64,000 nt of DNA from Ga0077523 sp038324085 (GTDB lineage: Bacteria > Pseudomonadota > Gammaproteobacteria > Burkholderiales > Ga0077523): contig JBBQHP010000018.1 in assembly GCA_038324085.1 (NCBI GenBank), positions 12,960 to 76,959 of the forward strand, read 5' to 3'. A program made the translations under genes and the position numbers. Positions within the stretch are counted from its first letter, which is position 1, and each line of letters starts with the position of its first letter. The notes below the pieces were generated by a model. The model saw nothing but the letters and a program-made list of their open reading frames with translations. It searched no databases and had not been told where the DNA came from. Shown here in pieces: positions 25,255-34,497 of the stretch.

Positions 25255-26040
25255 TTAGACGGGCGATTGCGGACAAGTGTTGCCGTTCTGGATGACGAGA
25301 TACTGGCGGATCCATGACATCGCGTTCGAGAACAGCGTGATGGCCGCGAGCGCGGTGGCGATCACGAGCAGGGTGCTGAGCGTGCGGTGCACGACGACCT
25401 TGTCGATGATGGTCTGGGTGAACAGCGGTGCGGCGAGTCCGAGCAGCTGGATCAGCAGCGACGCCAGCAGGACGTCGCGCCAGACCGGACGGTGGCGCAG
25501 CAGCTCGGCCGCGAACCAGGCGAATCCGAACGATGCGCAGTGCGGCTGGCCTGCGGCCGGGCGTTGCGCACCGGTAGTGTCGGCGAGAGGCACGGGGCCC
25601 TTGCGGGTGACATGCCACAACGCGGGGTGGAGCGCAGCTTCCATCGTTTCGCGGGAGGACATCTCGCCCACCGGGCTGCCGGCGCGGAAGAACAGGACGC
25701 GGTCGCCGTCGGCGCGAACGATGAACACCGGAACGGATGCCGGCCCTTGCGCACCGGGCGGCGCGCGGAGGAAGCCGATGGCGGGCAGGGCCGTCGAATC
25801 GAGACCGCGCTCCCGGCGCGAACGCCGCTCGAGATCGAATCCGAGTGCGGCGGCTGCCGAGCGCAGGCCGTCGATCGAATGGGGGGGCGGAAACTGTCGC
25901 GCCACCAGGGTCGCGTCGTGCGGCACGCGGTGATACTGGCAAAGGCTGCCCAACAGCCACGCGAAGTCCCCGGCTTCCAGCCCGATCGACTGGTTGCCGT
26001 CGTCGGCCGGCGCCGACGCCAATGCACCATGCAGCTTCAT
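25255..26040 (-). pseudogene. Type I secretion ABC exporter, N-terminal part (split by integrated element)
   Basis: The N-terminal 250 residues match HlyB-type exporters: a C39-like domain (GDFAWLLGSLCQYHRVPHD, aligned with HlyB DYGLYALEILAQYH) and the first membrane helices (LIQLLGLAAPLFTQTIIDKVVVHRTL). They end at WIRQYLVIQ. The last dozen residues (NGNTCPQSPV) come from the element, where the frame stops at 25255. The cysteine-protease position is Phe, so this is a degenerate C39-like domain, as in RTX exporters. The start at 26040 is likely; 26049 is an alternative. The remainder of the gene is at 15164-16593. Confidence 0.9.
25280..25295. repeat. Right attachment-site repeat of the integrated element
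   Basis: TTGCCGTTCTGGATGA, 13 of 16 identical to 16578-16593, with core TGGATGA at 25289-25295. It lies within the codons that follow WIRQYLV of the exporter. Confidence 0.75.
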
Positions 26041-26476
26041 GCCACGCATCCCGGAACCGCTCCGGGCCGTGGAGGGACGCGCCACCGACTCGCGCCGGAC
26101 GATGCACCTCGGCAGATCGGGTTGCCGATGACCAGGCCGCGGGCCTGGCGTGCCTTGCCGGGTGCAACGCGGCATGCCGGACGCTTGGGCCTGGCGGGCA
26201 GCGCTGACGGTCGGTCTACCGTTTCACGGCTTTCGTGCGCGCCTCCCCGACCAGATCGGTTCTCCAGTCGTCCCTTGCGATTGGTCGGTGTTGTCTCCGC
26301 GGCCCCCACCGGCGCTGGCCGGGAGGTCGGGATCGTTCGATCGACGATTGGGGGAACCTTACCGACCGCACTCCGACGCTGTCAACGGTCAGCCCTATTC
26401 CGTCGGAATGAGGCGCTTTCACGCTGCCGTCACACCGCGCCCTTAGCCTTGGCCGCATCCGACGAGGACTTGTCCC
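26041..26476. other. Intergenic region upstream of the split exporter
   Basis: 436 bp between the divergent exporter and zinc-ribbon genes. It should hold both promoters; no gene, RNA or clear repeat was recognised. Frames that are open here are reverse-strand shadows with poor composition. Confidence 0.5.
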
Positions 26477-26695
26477 ATGAACCGAGAGATTCACCGTTTT
26501 TCCATCCTGACCTGTCCCGAATGCGCTCACGCCCAGGCCGAGCGCGTGCCGGCCGGCGAAGGCAGCGTGCTCTACCAGTGCAGCGCCTGCCGTGTGCTGC
26601 TGCGGCCGAAGCAGGGCGATTGCTGCGTGCTTTGCTCGTATGGCGACGTGCCCTGCGGCGCGTTCGCGCTCGTGTCGGAAGAATTGCCCGCCTGA
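26477..26695 (+). CDS. GDCCVxC-domain zinc-ribbon-like protein
   Basis: A 72-aa protein with CPEC near the N-terminus, CSAC in the middle and the family motif GDCCVLCSYGDVPC near the C-terminus. The paired cysteines suggest metal binding. In this family some members replace one of these cysteines by selenocysteine; here all are cysteine codons. Such genes often sit beside metal-resistance genes, but none is recognised next to it here. Function unknown. Confidence 0.8.
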   Translation: MNREIHRFSILTCPECAHAQAERVPAGEGSVLYQCSACRVLLRPKQGDCCVLCSYGDVPCGAFALVSEELPA

Positions 26696-26759
26696 AGAGC
26701 GGCCCGGGCGATCCGGCCGCCGCGCGCCGGTATGCCGCCCGGGTGGAGCGGGAGGGCGG

Positions 26760-27185
26760 CTACTTCGACAGGCACTCGCTCATGAATTTCTTGCGGTCGT
26801 CGCCCTTCAACGCCTTTGCGGAGGCGTCGGCATTGCAGGTCTTCATCTTGTCCTGCTGGGTGGCCGGCGGCGCGGCGGCCTCGGCGGATGCGCCCGACAG
26901 GCATTCGCTCATGAACTTCTTGCGCGTGTCGCCGGACAGCGCCTTGGTCTTGGCCTCGGAATTGCAGGATTTCATCCGTTCCTGGGACGACGACAACGCC
27001 TTCTTCCCGGGCTCGGGCCTGGCGGCCGACAGGCACTCGCTCATGAACTGTTTACGCTCGTCGCCCTTTAGCGCCTTCTGGGCGGCCTCGGCGTTGCAGG
27101 TCTTCATTTTCTCCTGCTGCGTGGCCGCGATAACGGGGCCGGCGCCCAGCAGGGTCACGATCAGGGCGATGGCGAATGTCTTCAT
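26760..27185 (-). CDS. PsiF-repeat periplasmic protein
   Basis: A 141-aa exported protein with a signal peptide (1-20, ending VIAA) and three copies of the PsiF repeat: KMKTCNAEAAQKALKGDERK, RMKSCNSEAKTKALSGDTRK and KMKTCNADASAKALKGDDRK, each followed by KFMSECLS or QFMSECLS. Each repeat has two cysteines, probably disulfide-bonded in the periplasm. E. coli PsiF is phosphate-starvation induced and usually has two repeats; the exact role is unknown. It is convergent with the zinc-ribbon gene. Confidence 0.9.
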   Translation of the reverse strand: MKTFAIALIVTLLGAGPVIAATQQEKMKTCNAEAAQKALKGDERKQFMSECLSAARPEPGKKALSSSQERMKSCNSEAKTKALSGDTRKKFMSECLSGASAEAAAPPATQQDKMKTCNADASAKALKGDDRKKFMSECLSK

Positions 27186-27379
27186 GGTGTGGCTCTCCGA
27201 TGGTCGGTCACTGCAGAGGGGGTCTCGAAATGCGCGCTGATCGTAACCGACGGAGCTTACACGGCGCTGACTGCCGGCCTGCCGCCGCCGTCGCCAGGAC
27301 CGGAACTTTATGGCGGCCCCGGGTCTCACAGCCTCCGGTGGCAGGCGAGGGGCGTTCTCATCCAACGAACAGGAGCGTC

Positions 27380-27925
27380 ATGAACAAGATCGCAGGAACA
27401 CTCATGGGGGCCGTCTTCCTCGGCATGTTGCCCGGCGTGGTCGGTGCAGCGTGCCCCGCGCTGCTCAACCAGCAGATGACCACGCTCGAGGGCAAGCCGC
27501 TCGACCTGTGCCAGTTCGAAGGCAAGGCGATCCTGGTCGTCAACACCGCCAGCAAATGTGGGTACACGCCCCAGTTCGACCAGCTCGAAGGGATGTACAA
27601 GCAATACAAGGCACGCGGGCTGGTGGTGCTCGGGTTTCCGTCGAACGATTTCCGGCAGGAACTCGCGAGCAACAAGGAAGTGGGCGACTTCTGCCGCATG
27701 ACCTACGGCGTCCGCTTTCCGATGGCGGAAAAATCGTCGGTGATCGGCGACGCCGCGAATCCGTTCTTCAAACGCCTGGCCGAAGCCACGATGGATCCGC
27801 CGACGTGGAACTTCCACAAGTATCTGATCGCGCCCGACGGCAAGACCGTGTTCAGTTTTCCGTCCGGCATGGCACCGGATTCCGCCCCGGTGATGACGAA
27901 GCTGCAAACGATGTTGAAGCCGTAG
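27380..27925 (+). CDS. Periplasmic glutathione-peroxidase-family protein
   Basis: A 181-aa thioredoxin-fold peroxidase that reduces hydroperoxides. A signal peptide (residues 1-23, ending VGA) indicates a periplasmic location. The peroxidatic cysteine is Cys60 in NTASKCGYTPQ. The second motif FPSNDFRQE has Ser instead of the usual Cys/Gln context, and WNFHKYLI is the third. AGGAG lies 5 bp before the start. Despite the name, most bacterial members use thioredoxin-like donors; the periplasmic donor is unknown. Confidence 0.9.
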   Translation: MNKIAGTLMGAVFLGMLPGVVGAACPALLNQQMTTLEGKPLDLCQFEGKAILVVNTASKCGYTPQFDQLEGMYKQYKARGLVVLGFPSNDFRQELASNKEVGDFCRMTYGVRFPMAEKSSVIGDAANPFFKRLAEATMDPPTWNFHKYLIAPDGKTVFSFPSGMAPDSAPVMTKLQTMLKP

Positions 27926-28039
27926 CGGCGCGTCGCTGCCGACTCGTCCTCGCCGCAGCGCTGTTCACGCCAGTCGGGTTTCGGTAACCTCGGGGCCGGG
28001 AGACTTTCCGAAGCCAACGACAACTCTCGATAGGCGGAC

Positions 28040-31000
28040 ATGGCACTGTTGGATCGCGTATTCGCGCGTCGTGCCGCAGCGCCTGCGGCCGGCGCATCGG
28101 CGGCATCGGCGAAAGCGCGGCCCAGGCGCGAGCTGTGGAAGAAGATCGCCCTTGGCGTGGGCGTCTTTTTCGTCGTGCTGATCCTGTTCGGATTCTTCGC
28201 GGCGCCCCCGATCATCAAGTCGATCCTGGTCAACAAGGTCTCCGAGCAGCTCGGTCGCCAGGTGAGCGTCGGTGCGATCCACGTGAACCCGTTCCTGCTC
28301 ACCGTCGAGATCGAGGCTTTCCTCATCAAGGAGAAGGGCAGCAGCGAACGCTTCGTCGCGTTCGACAAGCTGCGCCTCGATGCCCAGGTCGAATCGGTCT
28401 ACCGGCGGGCGCCCGTGCTGCGCGAGATCAAGCTGGACAATCCCTACGTGCACATCGTGCGTATCCAGGGACAGCGCTACAACTTCTCCGATCTGATCGA
28501 CAAATTCGCCGCGTCCGCGGCGAGGCGGAAACCCGGGACGAAGCCGGAGGAGCCCGCGCTGTTCTCGCTGAACAACATCCAGCTGACGGGCGGCAGCGTC
28601 GATTTCGACGATCGGCCGGAGAACACGAAGCACCGTGTGCGCGAGTTGAAACTCGCGATCCCGTTCCTCTCGAATCTGCCGTACTACGAAGACATCTTCG
28701 TGCGGCCGGCCTTCGCGGCCAAGGTCAACGGCACGCCGGTTGCGCTGAATGCCCGCACCAAGCCGTTCGATGCTTCGCGCGAGACTTCGGTGGATCTCAA
28801 GCTCACTGACCTGAACCTGCCGTTCTATCTCGAGTACGTCCCGTTCGAGCTGCACTACAAACCGTTATCGGCCCTGCTGGACGCCAATCTCGGCCTCACC
28901 TTCGCGCAGCCTGTGGGCCGCAAGCCGACGCTATCCGTGGCCGGCACCGTAGCGCTCAGGGATCTGAAGATTCAGGAACTGTCGGGCAGCCCGCTGGTTG
29001 CCTTCGATCGCCTCGACTGTGCCATCGAACGGATCGATGTATTCGCGCGGAAGGCGGCGATCCGCCAGATCAAGCTGTCGGGTCTCGACCTGACCGTGCA
29101 TCGCGCCGCGGACGGCGAGCTCAATGTCATGTCCTTGCTGGCGGTCTCCAAGGGCGGCGAGGCGCTGACGAAGGTGCGAGACGAGACCAAGGAGGGCCAG
29201 GTGAACGATGCGGCGCCCCCGGGGCAGGCGGCGCCGCCGCCATCGTCCGCGCCGCCGGAGATCTCGGTCGCTGAGATCCTGGTGCCCGATGCGCGGATTG
29301 CCTGGGTCGACGACGTACCCGAAGCATCGTTCCGCACGACGTTGGCCCCGCTCAAGGCGACGATCCGGAACTTCGATACCGCGCCGGACGCGCTGACCGA
29401 GGCTGAGCTCGATGCCACGACCGATGCCGGCGAGACGATCGGTGCGAAGCTTGCATATGCCTTCATCGCGCGTACGACCGAGGGTTCGGTCACGCTCGGA
29501 AATGTTCCGCTCAAGCGCTACGCGCCGTATTACCGCGACAGCATCCTGTTCGACCTCGAGGACGGCACGCTGGACGCCACCGCGAAGGTCGCGATCGCGA
29601 TCGATTCCGACGGCGTGAAAGTGTCGGCAAGCGAGATTGAATCGCAGCTGAAGAGTCTGCGATTGCGCAAGCGCGGCGATGCGGAGGCTTTCCTGCGCAT
29701 GGCACAGATGCAGGTGCACGGCGGGAGCCTCGATCTCGCCAGGCACGAAGTCACGCTCGCCGAGGTCACAAGCCGCAAGGCGAGCGTCGCGGTGACGCGC
29801 GCGGCTGACGGCAAGATCAACCTGGCCGATCTGACGCCGCCGCCCAAGGTCGGCGTGGCGGTGGTGCCGCCCGCGCCGGGCTCTCCGGGCACCGAGGCGG
29901 GCGCGGACACGCCCTGGCTCGTAACACTCAAGCGTCTGACGCTCGACGACTACGGCGTTCGGTTCGACGACCGCCTGCTGGCCCAGGCGGTGGTGACGGT
30001 GATCGACCCGATCCGGCTCGTGGTCGACGATTTCCAGCTCGGGGGCAAGCCGCACGCCGCCAAGGTCGACCTCAAGCTCGCCATCAACAAGGGCGGCGAA
30101 TTGAAGGCGAAGGGGCTGGTTACGCCGCAACCGGTCGAGGCCGACATGAACGTCGCCTTGAACCACCTCGCGATCGGGCCGTTCCAGCCGTACTTCGCCG
30201 ACAAGGTGAATATCACTTTGGCGAGCGGGGAGGTCGCGGCGGTCGGGACGGTGAGGTTCTCCCTGCCGCCACGGGGCAAACCCTTGTTCGAGTACGACGG
30301 CACCGCCGCGATCAACCGGCTCGCGACCCTGGACAAACAGAACGCCGAGGATTTCCTCAAGTGGGAATCGCTGTTCTTCGACGGGGTACGCCTGAAGAGC
30401 GAGCCGCTGTTCATCGACGTGAAGAAAGTCGCGTTGACAGACTTCTATTCGCGCATGGTGGTGAACGAGGATGGCAGTTTGAACCTGCAGGGGATCATGG
30501 CCAATGAGCCGGCCGCGGCGGTGGACGCGGCAGAGGCGGCGAGCGCCGAAAGCGACAAGAAACCGTCTTCGGAACCGAAACGGGCCGGGGCGCGCAAGCC
30601 GACGGCCAAGGGTGCGCCGGCCCCGTCGGCGGGATCGAATTCCGCGACGGGCGCCGACGCCGTCACCAAACTGGTCAAGATCGATCAGGTCACCTTGCAG
30701 GGCGGCACGATCAATTTCTCCGATCGCAGCATCAAGCCGAACGTAAGCGCCACCATGACGGAGGTCGGCGGTCGAGTCACCGGGCTGATGTCCGACCCGA
30801 CCACGCGTGCCGACGTGGATCTGCGCGGCAAGCTCTCGAACCAGGCGCCGCTCACCATCACCGGGAAGATCAATCCGCTCGCCGGCGACCTGTTCGCCGA
30901 CATCAAGGTGAGCTTCATCGACATCGAGCTGCCACCGTTCACGCCCTACTCGGGAAAGTACACGGGGTACACGATCGAGAAAGGCAAGCTCACGCTCGAT

Positions 31001-31870
31001 CTCACCTACCTGATCGACAAACGCAAGCTCAAGGCCGAGAACAAGATCTTCATCGATCAGCTCACGTTCGGCGACAAGGTGGAAAGCGCCGACGCGACCA
31101 AGCTTCCGGTGCAGCTCGCCATCGCGCTGCTGAAGGATCGCGACGGGCGCATCAACCTCGACGTACCGATCGAAGGCTCGCTCGACGACCCCAAGTTCCG
31201 GCTCGGCAAGGTCATCTGGCAGGTGATCGTCAACCTGGTCACCAAGGCGGTGACCGCACCGTTCGCATTGATCGGATCGCTGTTGGGCGGGGGCGGCGGC
31301 GAACAGCTCTCCTACGTCGAATTTGCGCCGGGGACGGCGCTACTCGACGCGGAAGGCCGGAAGAAGCTCGATCAGTTGGTCAAGGCATTGCGTGATCGGC
31401 CGCAACTCAAGCTCGAGGTAACCGGTCACGTGGACGTCGAGAAGGACCGCGAAGCCCTGCGTCAAGGCGCGTTCGAGCGCAAGCTGAAGGCGCAGAAGTG
31501 GAAGGATCTCGCGAAGACCAATCAGGCGCCGCCGTCCATCGACGACGTCACCGTCGCGCCGGGGGCCGAGTACGAGAAATATCTTGAACTCGCCTACCGT
31601 GCGGAGAAATTTCCCAAGCCGCGCAACTTCATCGGCCTGCTGAAGGACCTCCCGGTGCCGGAGATGGAAAAGCTGATGCAGACCCACATCGTCGCCACGG
31701 ATGATGACCTGCGCAACCTGGCAGTGCAGCGGGAGCAGGCGGTGAAGGACGCCTTCCTGAAAGCGGGCGATATCGGTGCGGACCGGGTGTTCCTGGTGGA
31801 ACCCAGGACGCTCGCACCGGCGGCGAAGGAAAAATTGAAGGCAAGCCGAGTGGATTTCGTGCTGCGCTGA
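28040..31870 (+). CDS. DUF748 / AsmA-like large envelope protein
   Basis: A 1276-aa protein with one N-terminal membrane helix (about residues 35-56, KIALGVGVFFVVLILFGFFA), then a very long periplasmic repeat of beta-rich DUF748/AsmA-like modules (INLADLTPPP, FYSRMVVNEDGSLNLQGI, INFSDRSIKPNVSATMTEVGG). Low-complexity Pro/Ala linkers lie near residues 395-410 and 830-870. The C-terminus resembles an OmpA-like segment (VEFAPGTALLDAEGRKKLDQLV). AsmA-family bridge proteins carry phospholipid between the two membranes. The length is typical of DUF748 proteins. Confidence 0.88.
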   Translation: MALLDRVFARRAAAPAAGASAASAKARPRRELWKKIALGVGVFFVVLILFGFFAAPPIIKSILVNKVSEQLGRQVSVGAIHVNPFLLTVEIEAFLIKEKGSSERFVAFDKLRLDAQVESVYRRAPVLREIKLDNPYVHIVRIQGQRYNFSDLIDKFAASAARRKPGTKPEEPALFSLNNIQLTGGSVDFDDRPENTKHRVRELKLAIPFLSNLPYYEDIFVRPAFAAKVNGTPVALNARTKPFDASRETSVDLKLTDLNLPFYLEYVPFELHYKPLSALLDANLGLTFAQPVGRKPTLSVAGTVALRDLKIQELSGSPLVAFDRLDCAIERIDVFARKAAIRQIKLSGLDLTVHRAADGELNVMSLLAVSKGGEALTKVRDETKEGQVNDAAPPGQAAPPPSSAPPEISVAEILVPDARIAWVDDVPEASFRTTLAPLKATIRNFDTAPDALTEAELDATTDAGETIGAKLAYAFIARTTEGSVTLGNVPLKRYAPYYRDSILFDLEDGTLDATAKVAIAIDSDGVKVSASEIESQLKSLRLRKRGDAEAFLRMAQMQVHGGSLDLARHEVTLAEVTSRKASVAVTRAADGKINLADLTPPPKVGVAVVPPAPGSPGTEAGADTPWLVTLKRLTLDDYGVRFDDRLLAQAVVTVIDPIRLVVDDFQLGGKPHAAKVDLKLAINKGGELKAKGLVTPQPVEADMNVALNHLAIGPFQPYFADKVNITLASGEVAAVGTVRFSLPPRGKPLFEYDGTAAINRLATLDKQNAEDFLKWESLFFDGVRLKSEPLFIDVKKVALTDFYSRMVVNEDGSLNLQGIMANEPAAAVDAAEAASAESDKKPSSEPKRAGARKPTAKGAPAPSAGSNSATGADAVTKLVKIDQVTLQGGTINFSDRSIKPNVSATMTEVGGRVTGLMSDPTTRADVDLRGKLSNQAPLTITGKINPLAGDLFADIKVSFIDIELPPFTPYSGKYTGYTIEKGKLTLDLTYLIDKRKLKAENKIFIDQLTFGDKVESADATKLPVQLAIALLKDRDGRINLDVPIEGSLDDPKFRLGKVIWQVIVNLVTKAVTAPFALIGSLLGGGGGEQLSYVEFAPGTALLDAEGRKKLDQLVKALRDRPQLKLEVTGHVDVEKDREALRQGAFERKLKAQKWKDLAKTNQAPPSIDDVTVAPGAEYEKYLELAYRAEKFPKPRNFIGLLKDLPVPEMEKLMQTHIVATDDDLRNLAVQREQAVKDAFLKAGDIGADRVFLVEPRTLAPAAKEKLKASRVDFVLR

Positions 31871-32061
31871 GGCAACTTCGGGCGAGTCGATCGTCTTGCC
31901 GGACGGCACCGATCGCCTCCTGACGCCGCCAACGCCGCTGTTGCGACAACGTCGGCCCGGGGGCTGCCGGTTCTCGCCGGCGTCCTCAAGCTCCTGGCCG
32001 GGCCGCCGTAAACGGAGCGATGCTCCACCCGGTGCGATGGTCGCCCATACCAACAACCAGA

Positions 32062-34497
32062 ATGCGTCTGCCGTTCGCCTCCCTGCGCATCGAACTGTCC
32101 AGCCTTGGCGTGCGGGTGATCGGGTCGATACTGCTCGCCAGCACGGCCCTGGCGACAGTGGTTGCAGCGATCCAGTTCGCCGCGGATTACCGGCGCGAGA
32201 TCGCGGCGCTCGAAACCGGGATCGCCCGTACCCAGGCGACGAGCCTCCCTGCCATCGCAATCAGCGTGCATGACCACGACGAGGCCCGGCTTCGCGCCCA
32301 ACTGCGCGGCCTCATGCAGCTGCCGGACATTGCGGGTGCCACCGTCGATACCGCTGGCGGACGTCACTACGGGGAAGCACGGTCTGCCGAGCCGCAACGT
32401 CTGCTGCGGCGCACATTCGATCTGACGCTGCCGGATACCGCCGAAAACGTCGGCCGGTTCACGCTCGACGTGAGCCTCGCCGCCGTCCAGCATCGGGTTG
32501 TGGCGAAAGGTCTGTTGATCCTGATGAGCGAGATCGTCGAGATTTCCATCATCTGCCTGCTGATCCTGTACATCGTGCATCGCGGGATCACCCGGCACCT
32601 CGCGCGCATTTCCACCTACCTGCAGGGCTTGACGATCGACCGGTTGCACATTCCGCTCACGTTGCTGCGCCATCGCGGGGCGAAACGCGACGATCTGGAT
32701 CTCGTGACCGACGCCATCAACGACATGCGCGAGTCGCTGCTCGACGGCACCGAGGAGCGCCGTCGCACCGAAGCGGCATTGCATGCCGAGAAGGAGCGGC
32801 TCCAGGTAACCCTGCATTCGATCGGCGATGCGGTCATCTCGGCCGACGCCCGGAGCACGGTGACCTACCTCAATCCGGTGGCGGAACAACTGACCGGATG
32901 GTCGTGCGCGCAGGCAACGGGGGGGGCATTGGCGACGGTGTTCCAGGTTCTGAACGAGATCACCCGTGCGCCGGTGCCCGATCCCGTTGCCGCTGTAGTG
33001 CGCCACGGCCGTTCGATCGGACTCGCGCTCAGGACCGTCCTGATCGGCCGCGACGGCCGCGAATACGCGATCGAGGAGTCGGCCGCCCCCATCTGCAATC
33101 CCGATGGCGAGATCACCGGCGTCGTGATCGTGTTCCGCGACGTCACCGAGGCCCGCGCGATGCAGACCCGGTTGCTGTACCAGGCGACCCACGACACCCT
33201 GACCGGCCTGCCGAACCGCACGCTGCTCGAGGAGCAACTCGATCATGCCATTACGCTGGCCGCGCGCAAGCATTGGCGCGTGGCACTCCTGTTCATCGAT
33301 CTCGACCGTTTCAAGAACGTCAACGATTCGCTCGGTCATGCGGCCGGCGACCAACTGTTGAAGCAGGTCGCGGCGCGCCTGCTCGGCTGCATCCGTGAGA
33401 CCGACATCGTCAGCCGGCAGGGCGGGGACGAATTCGTGATCATGCTGCCCGATGCCACCAGCGACGAGACGATCGTCCATTTCGCCGATCGCACCATCGC
33501 CGCCATGGTCGAGCCGTTCCTGATCGACGGCTACGAGCTTTCGGTCACCCCGTCGATCGGCATCGCGGTCTATCCCCGCGACGGGGAGGACATCGACACC
33601 CTGGTGCGCAGCGCCGATGCCGCAATGTACGCAGCCAAGGACGCGGGCCGCAACAACTACCGCTTCTTCTCGCGCGAGATGCAGCAGCGCGCCATGGCCC
33701 GCCTGTCGCTGGAAGCGAGCCTGCGCCAGGCGCTGGCGCGCGAGGAATTCGTCCTGCACTACCAGCCGCAGGTGGAGATCGAGACGCGAGCGATCGTGGG
33801 CGTCGAGGCGCTGGTGCGATGGCGCCGACCGGACGGCACGTTGATTCCACCGGCCCAGTTCATCCCGGTCGCCGAGGAATCGGGCCTGATCCTCGCGCTC
33901 GGCGAATGGGTGTTACGGGCAGCGACGCGCGAGGCGCGCGCGTGGCTCGACCTGGGACACGGCCCGCTGTCGATAGCCGTCAACCTCTCGGCAGCCCAGT
34001 TCCGCCAATCCCGCCTGTTGGGCGAGATTCGCCGCGCCCTCGACGATAGCGGGCTGCCGCCGGAGGCGCTCGAACTCGAACTCACCGAAAGTCTCGTGAT
34101 GGCGGATGTCGAGGACACCATACGGCGTTTGCGCAGCATCAAGGAGATGGGCATCCGGCTCGCTCTGGACGACTTCGGCACCGGCTATTCGTCGCTTGGC
34201 TACCTCCGGCGCTTTCCCCTCGACGCGCTCAAGATCGACCGGACCTTCGTGGCCGATGTGCACAGCGATCCGGGCGCGGCCGCCATTGCGCTCACCATCA
34301 TCAATCTCGGCCGCAGCCTCGATCTCGACGTCGTGGCCGAAGGCGTCGAATTGGAGCAACAGCTCGATTTTCTCCGCCGGCATGGCTGCGCCCAGATGCA
34401 GGGTTACTTGTTCAGCCCGCCGGTTCCGGCGGAATCTTTGGTGCCGCTGCTGGCGCGGCATCCGCGTCGCAGCCCGCCGCGGCTCGCCGCCGGCTAG
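32062..34497 (+). CDS. Membrane-bound PAS-GGDEF-EAL c-di-GMP signalling protein
   Basis: An 811-aa bifunctional candidate. It has a first membrane helix (about residues 15-37), a periplasmic sensor segment, and a second helix (about 150-175, LLILMSEIVEISIICLLILYIV). One PAS domain (about 250-365) precedes GGDEF with an intact GGDEF motif and an RETD inhibitory site five residues before it. EAL follows with EALVRW and the downstream DDFGTGYSSLGYL. Both active sites look complete, so it could make and break c-di-GMP. The start at 32062 (RLPFASLRIEL) was preferred to one 14 codons upstream. Confidence 0.9.
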   Translation: MRLPFASLRIELSSLGVRVIGSILLASTALATVVAAIQFAADYRREIAALETGIARTQATSLPAIAISVHDHDEARLRAQLRGLMQLPDIAGATVDTAGGRHYGEARSAEPQRLLRRTFDLTLPDTAENVGRFTLDVSLAAVQHRVVAKGLLILMSEIVEISIICLLILYIVHRGITRHLARISTYLQGLTIDRLHIPLTLLRHRGAKRDDLDLVTDAINDMRESLLDGTEERRRTEAALHAEKERLQVTLHSIGDAVISADARSTVTYLNPVAEQLTGWSCAQATGGALATVFQVLNEITRAPVPDPVAAVVRHGRSIGLALRTVLIGRDGREYAIEESAAPICNPDGEITGVVIVFRDVTEARAMQTRLLYQATHDTLTGLPNRTLLEEQLDHAITLAARKHWRVALLFIDLDRFKNVNDSLGHAAGDQLLKQVAARLLGCIRETDIVSRQGGDEFVIMLPDATSDETIVHFADRTIAAMVEPFLIDGYELSVTPSIGIAVYPRDGEDIDTLVRSADAAMYAAKDAGRNNYRFFSREMQQRAMARLSLEASLRQALAREEFVLHYQPQVEIETRAIVGVEALVRWRRPDGTLIPPAQFIPVAEESGLILALGEWVLRAATREARAWLDLGHGPLSIAVNLSAAQFRQSRLLGEIRRALDDSGLPPEALELELTESLVMADVEDTIRRLRSIKEMGIRLALDDFGTGYSSLGYLRRFPLDALKIDRTFVADVHSDPGAAAIALTIINLGRSLDLDVVAEGVELEQQLDFLRRHGCAQMQGYLFSPPVPAESLVPLLARHPRRSPPRLAAG

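Larger units (their letters stand above)
16587..25288. mobile_element. 8.7-kb integrative element (phage-satellite-like) inside a type I secretion ABC gene
   Basis: Bounded by the TGGATGA cores. It holds an integrase at the right edge, followed leftward by a run of closely packed or overlapping minus-strand genes: unknown genes, an O-like replication protein with internal iterons, a DnaB-like ATPase and a small-terminase-like protein. The left cargo end has a nuclease, a lipoprotein and secreted proteins. No capsid, tail, portal or large-terminase genes, no conjugation genes and no obvious repressor were recognised. This fits a satellite or defective prophage rather than a complete phage. Cargo genes around 18.4-19.1 kb look richer in A/T than the flanks. 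Confidence 0.85.

Noticed and set aside
16587..25288. Complete prophage or conjugative element
   Set aside because: No capsid, portal, tail, large-terminase, relaxase or type IV secretion gene was seen.
26760..27185. Tandem DNA repeat as a separate element
   Set aside because: The three similar blocks are the PsiF protein repeats, in phase with codons.
31594..33759. 721-codon minus-strand frame
   Set aside because: Antisense of the DUF748 and GGDEF-EAL genes, whose motifs are clear on the plus strand.
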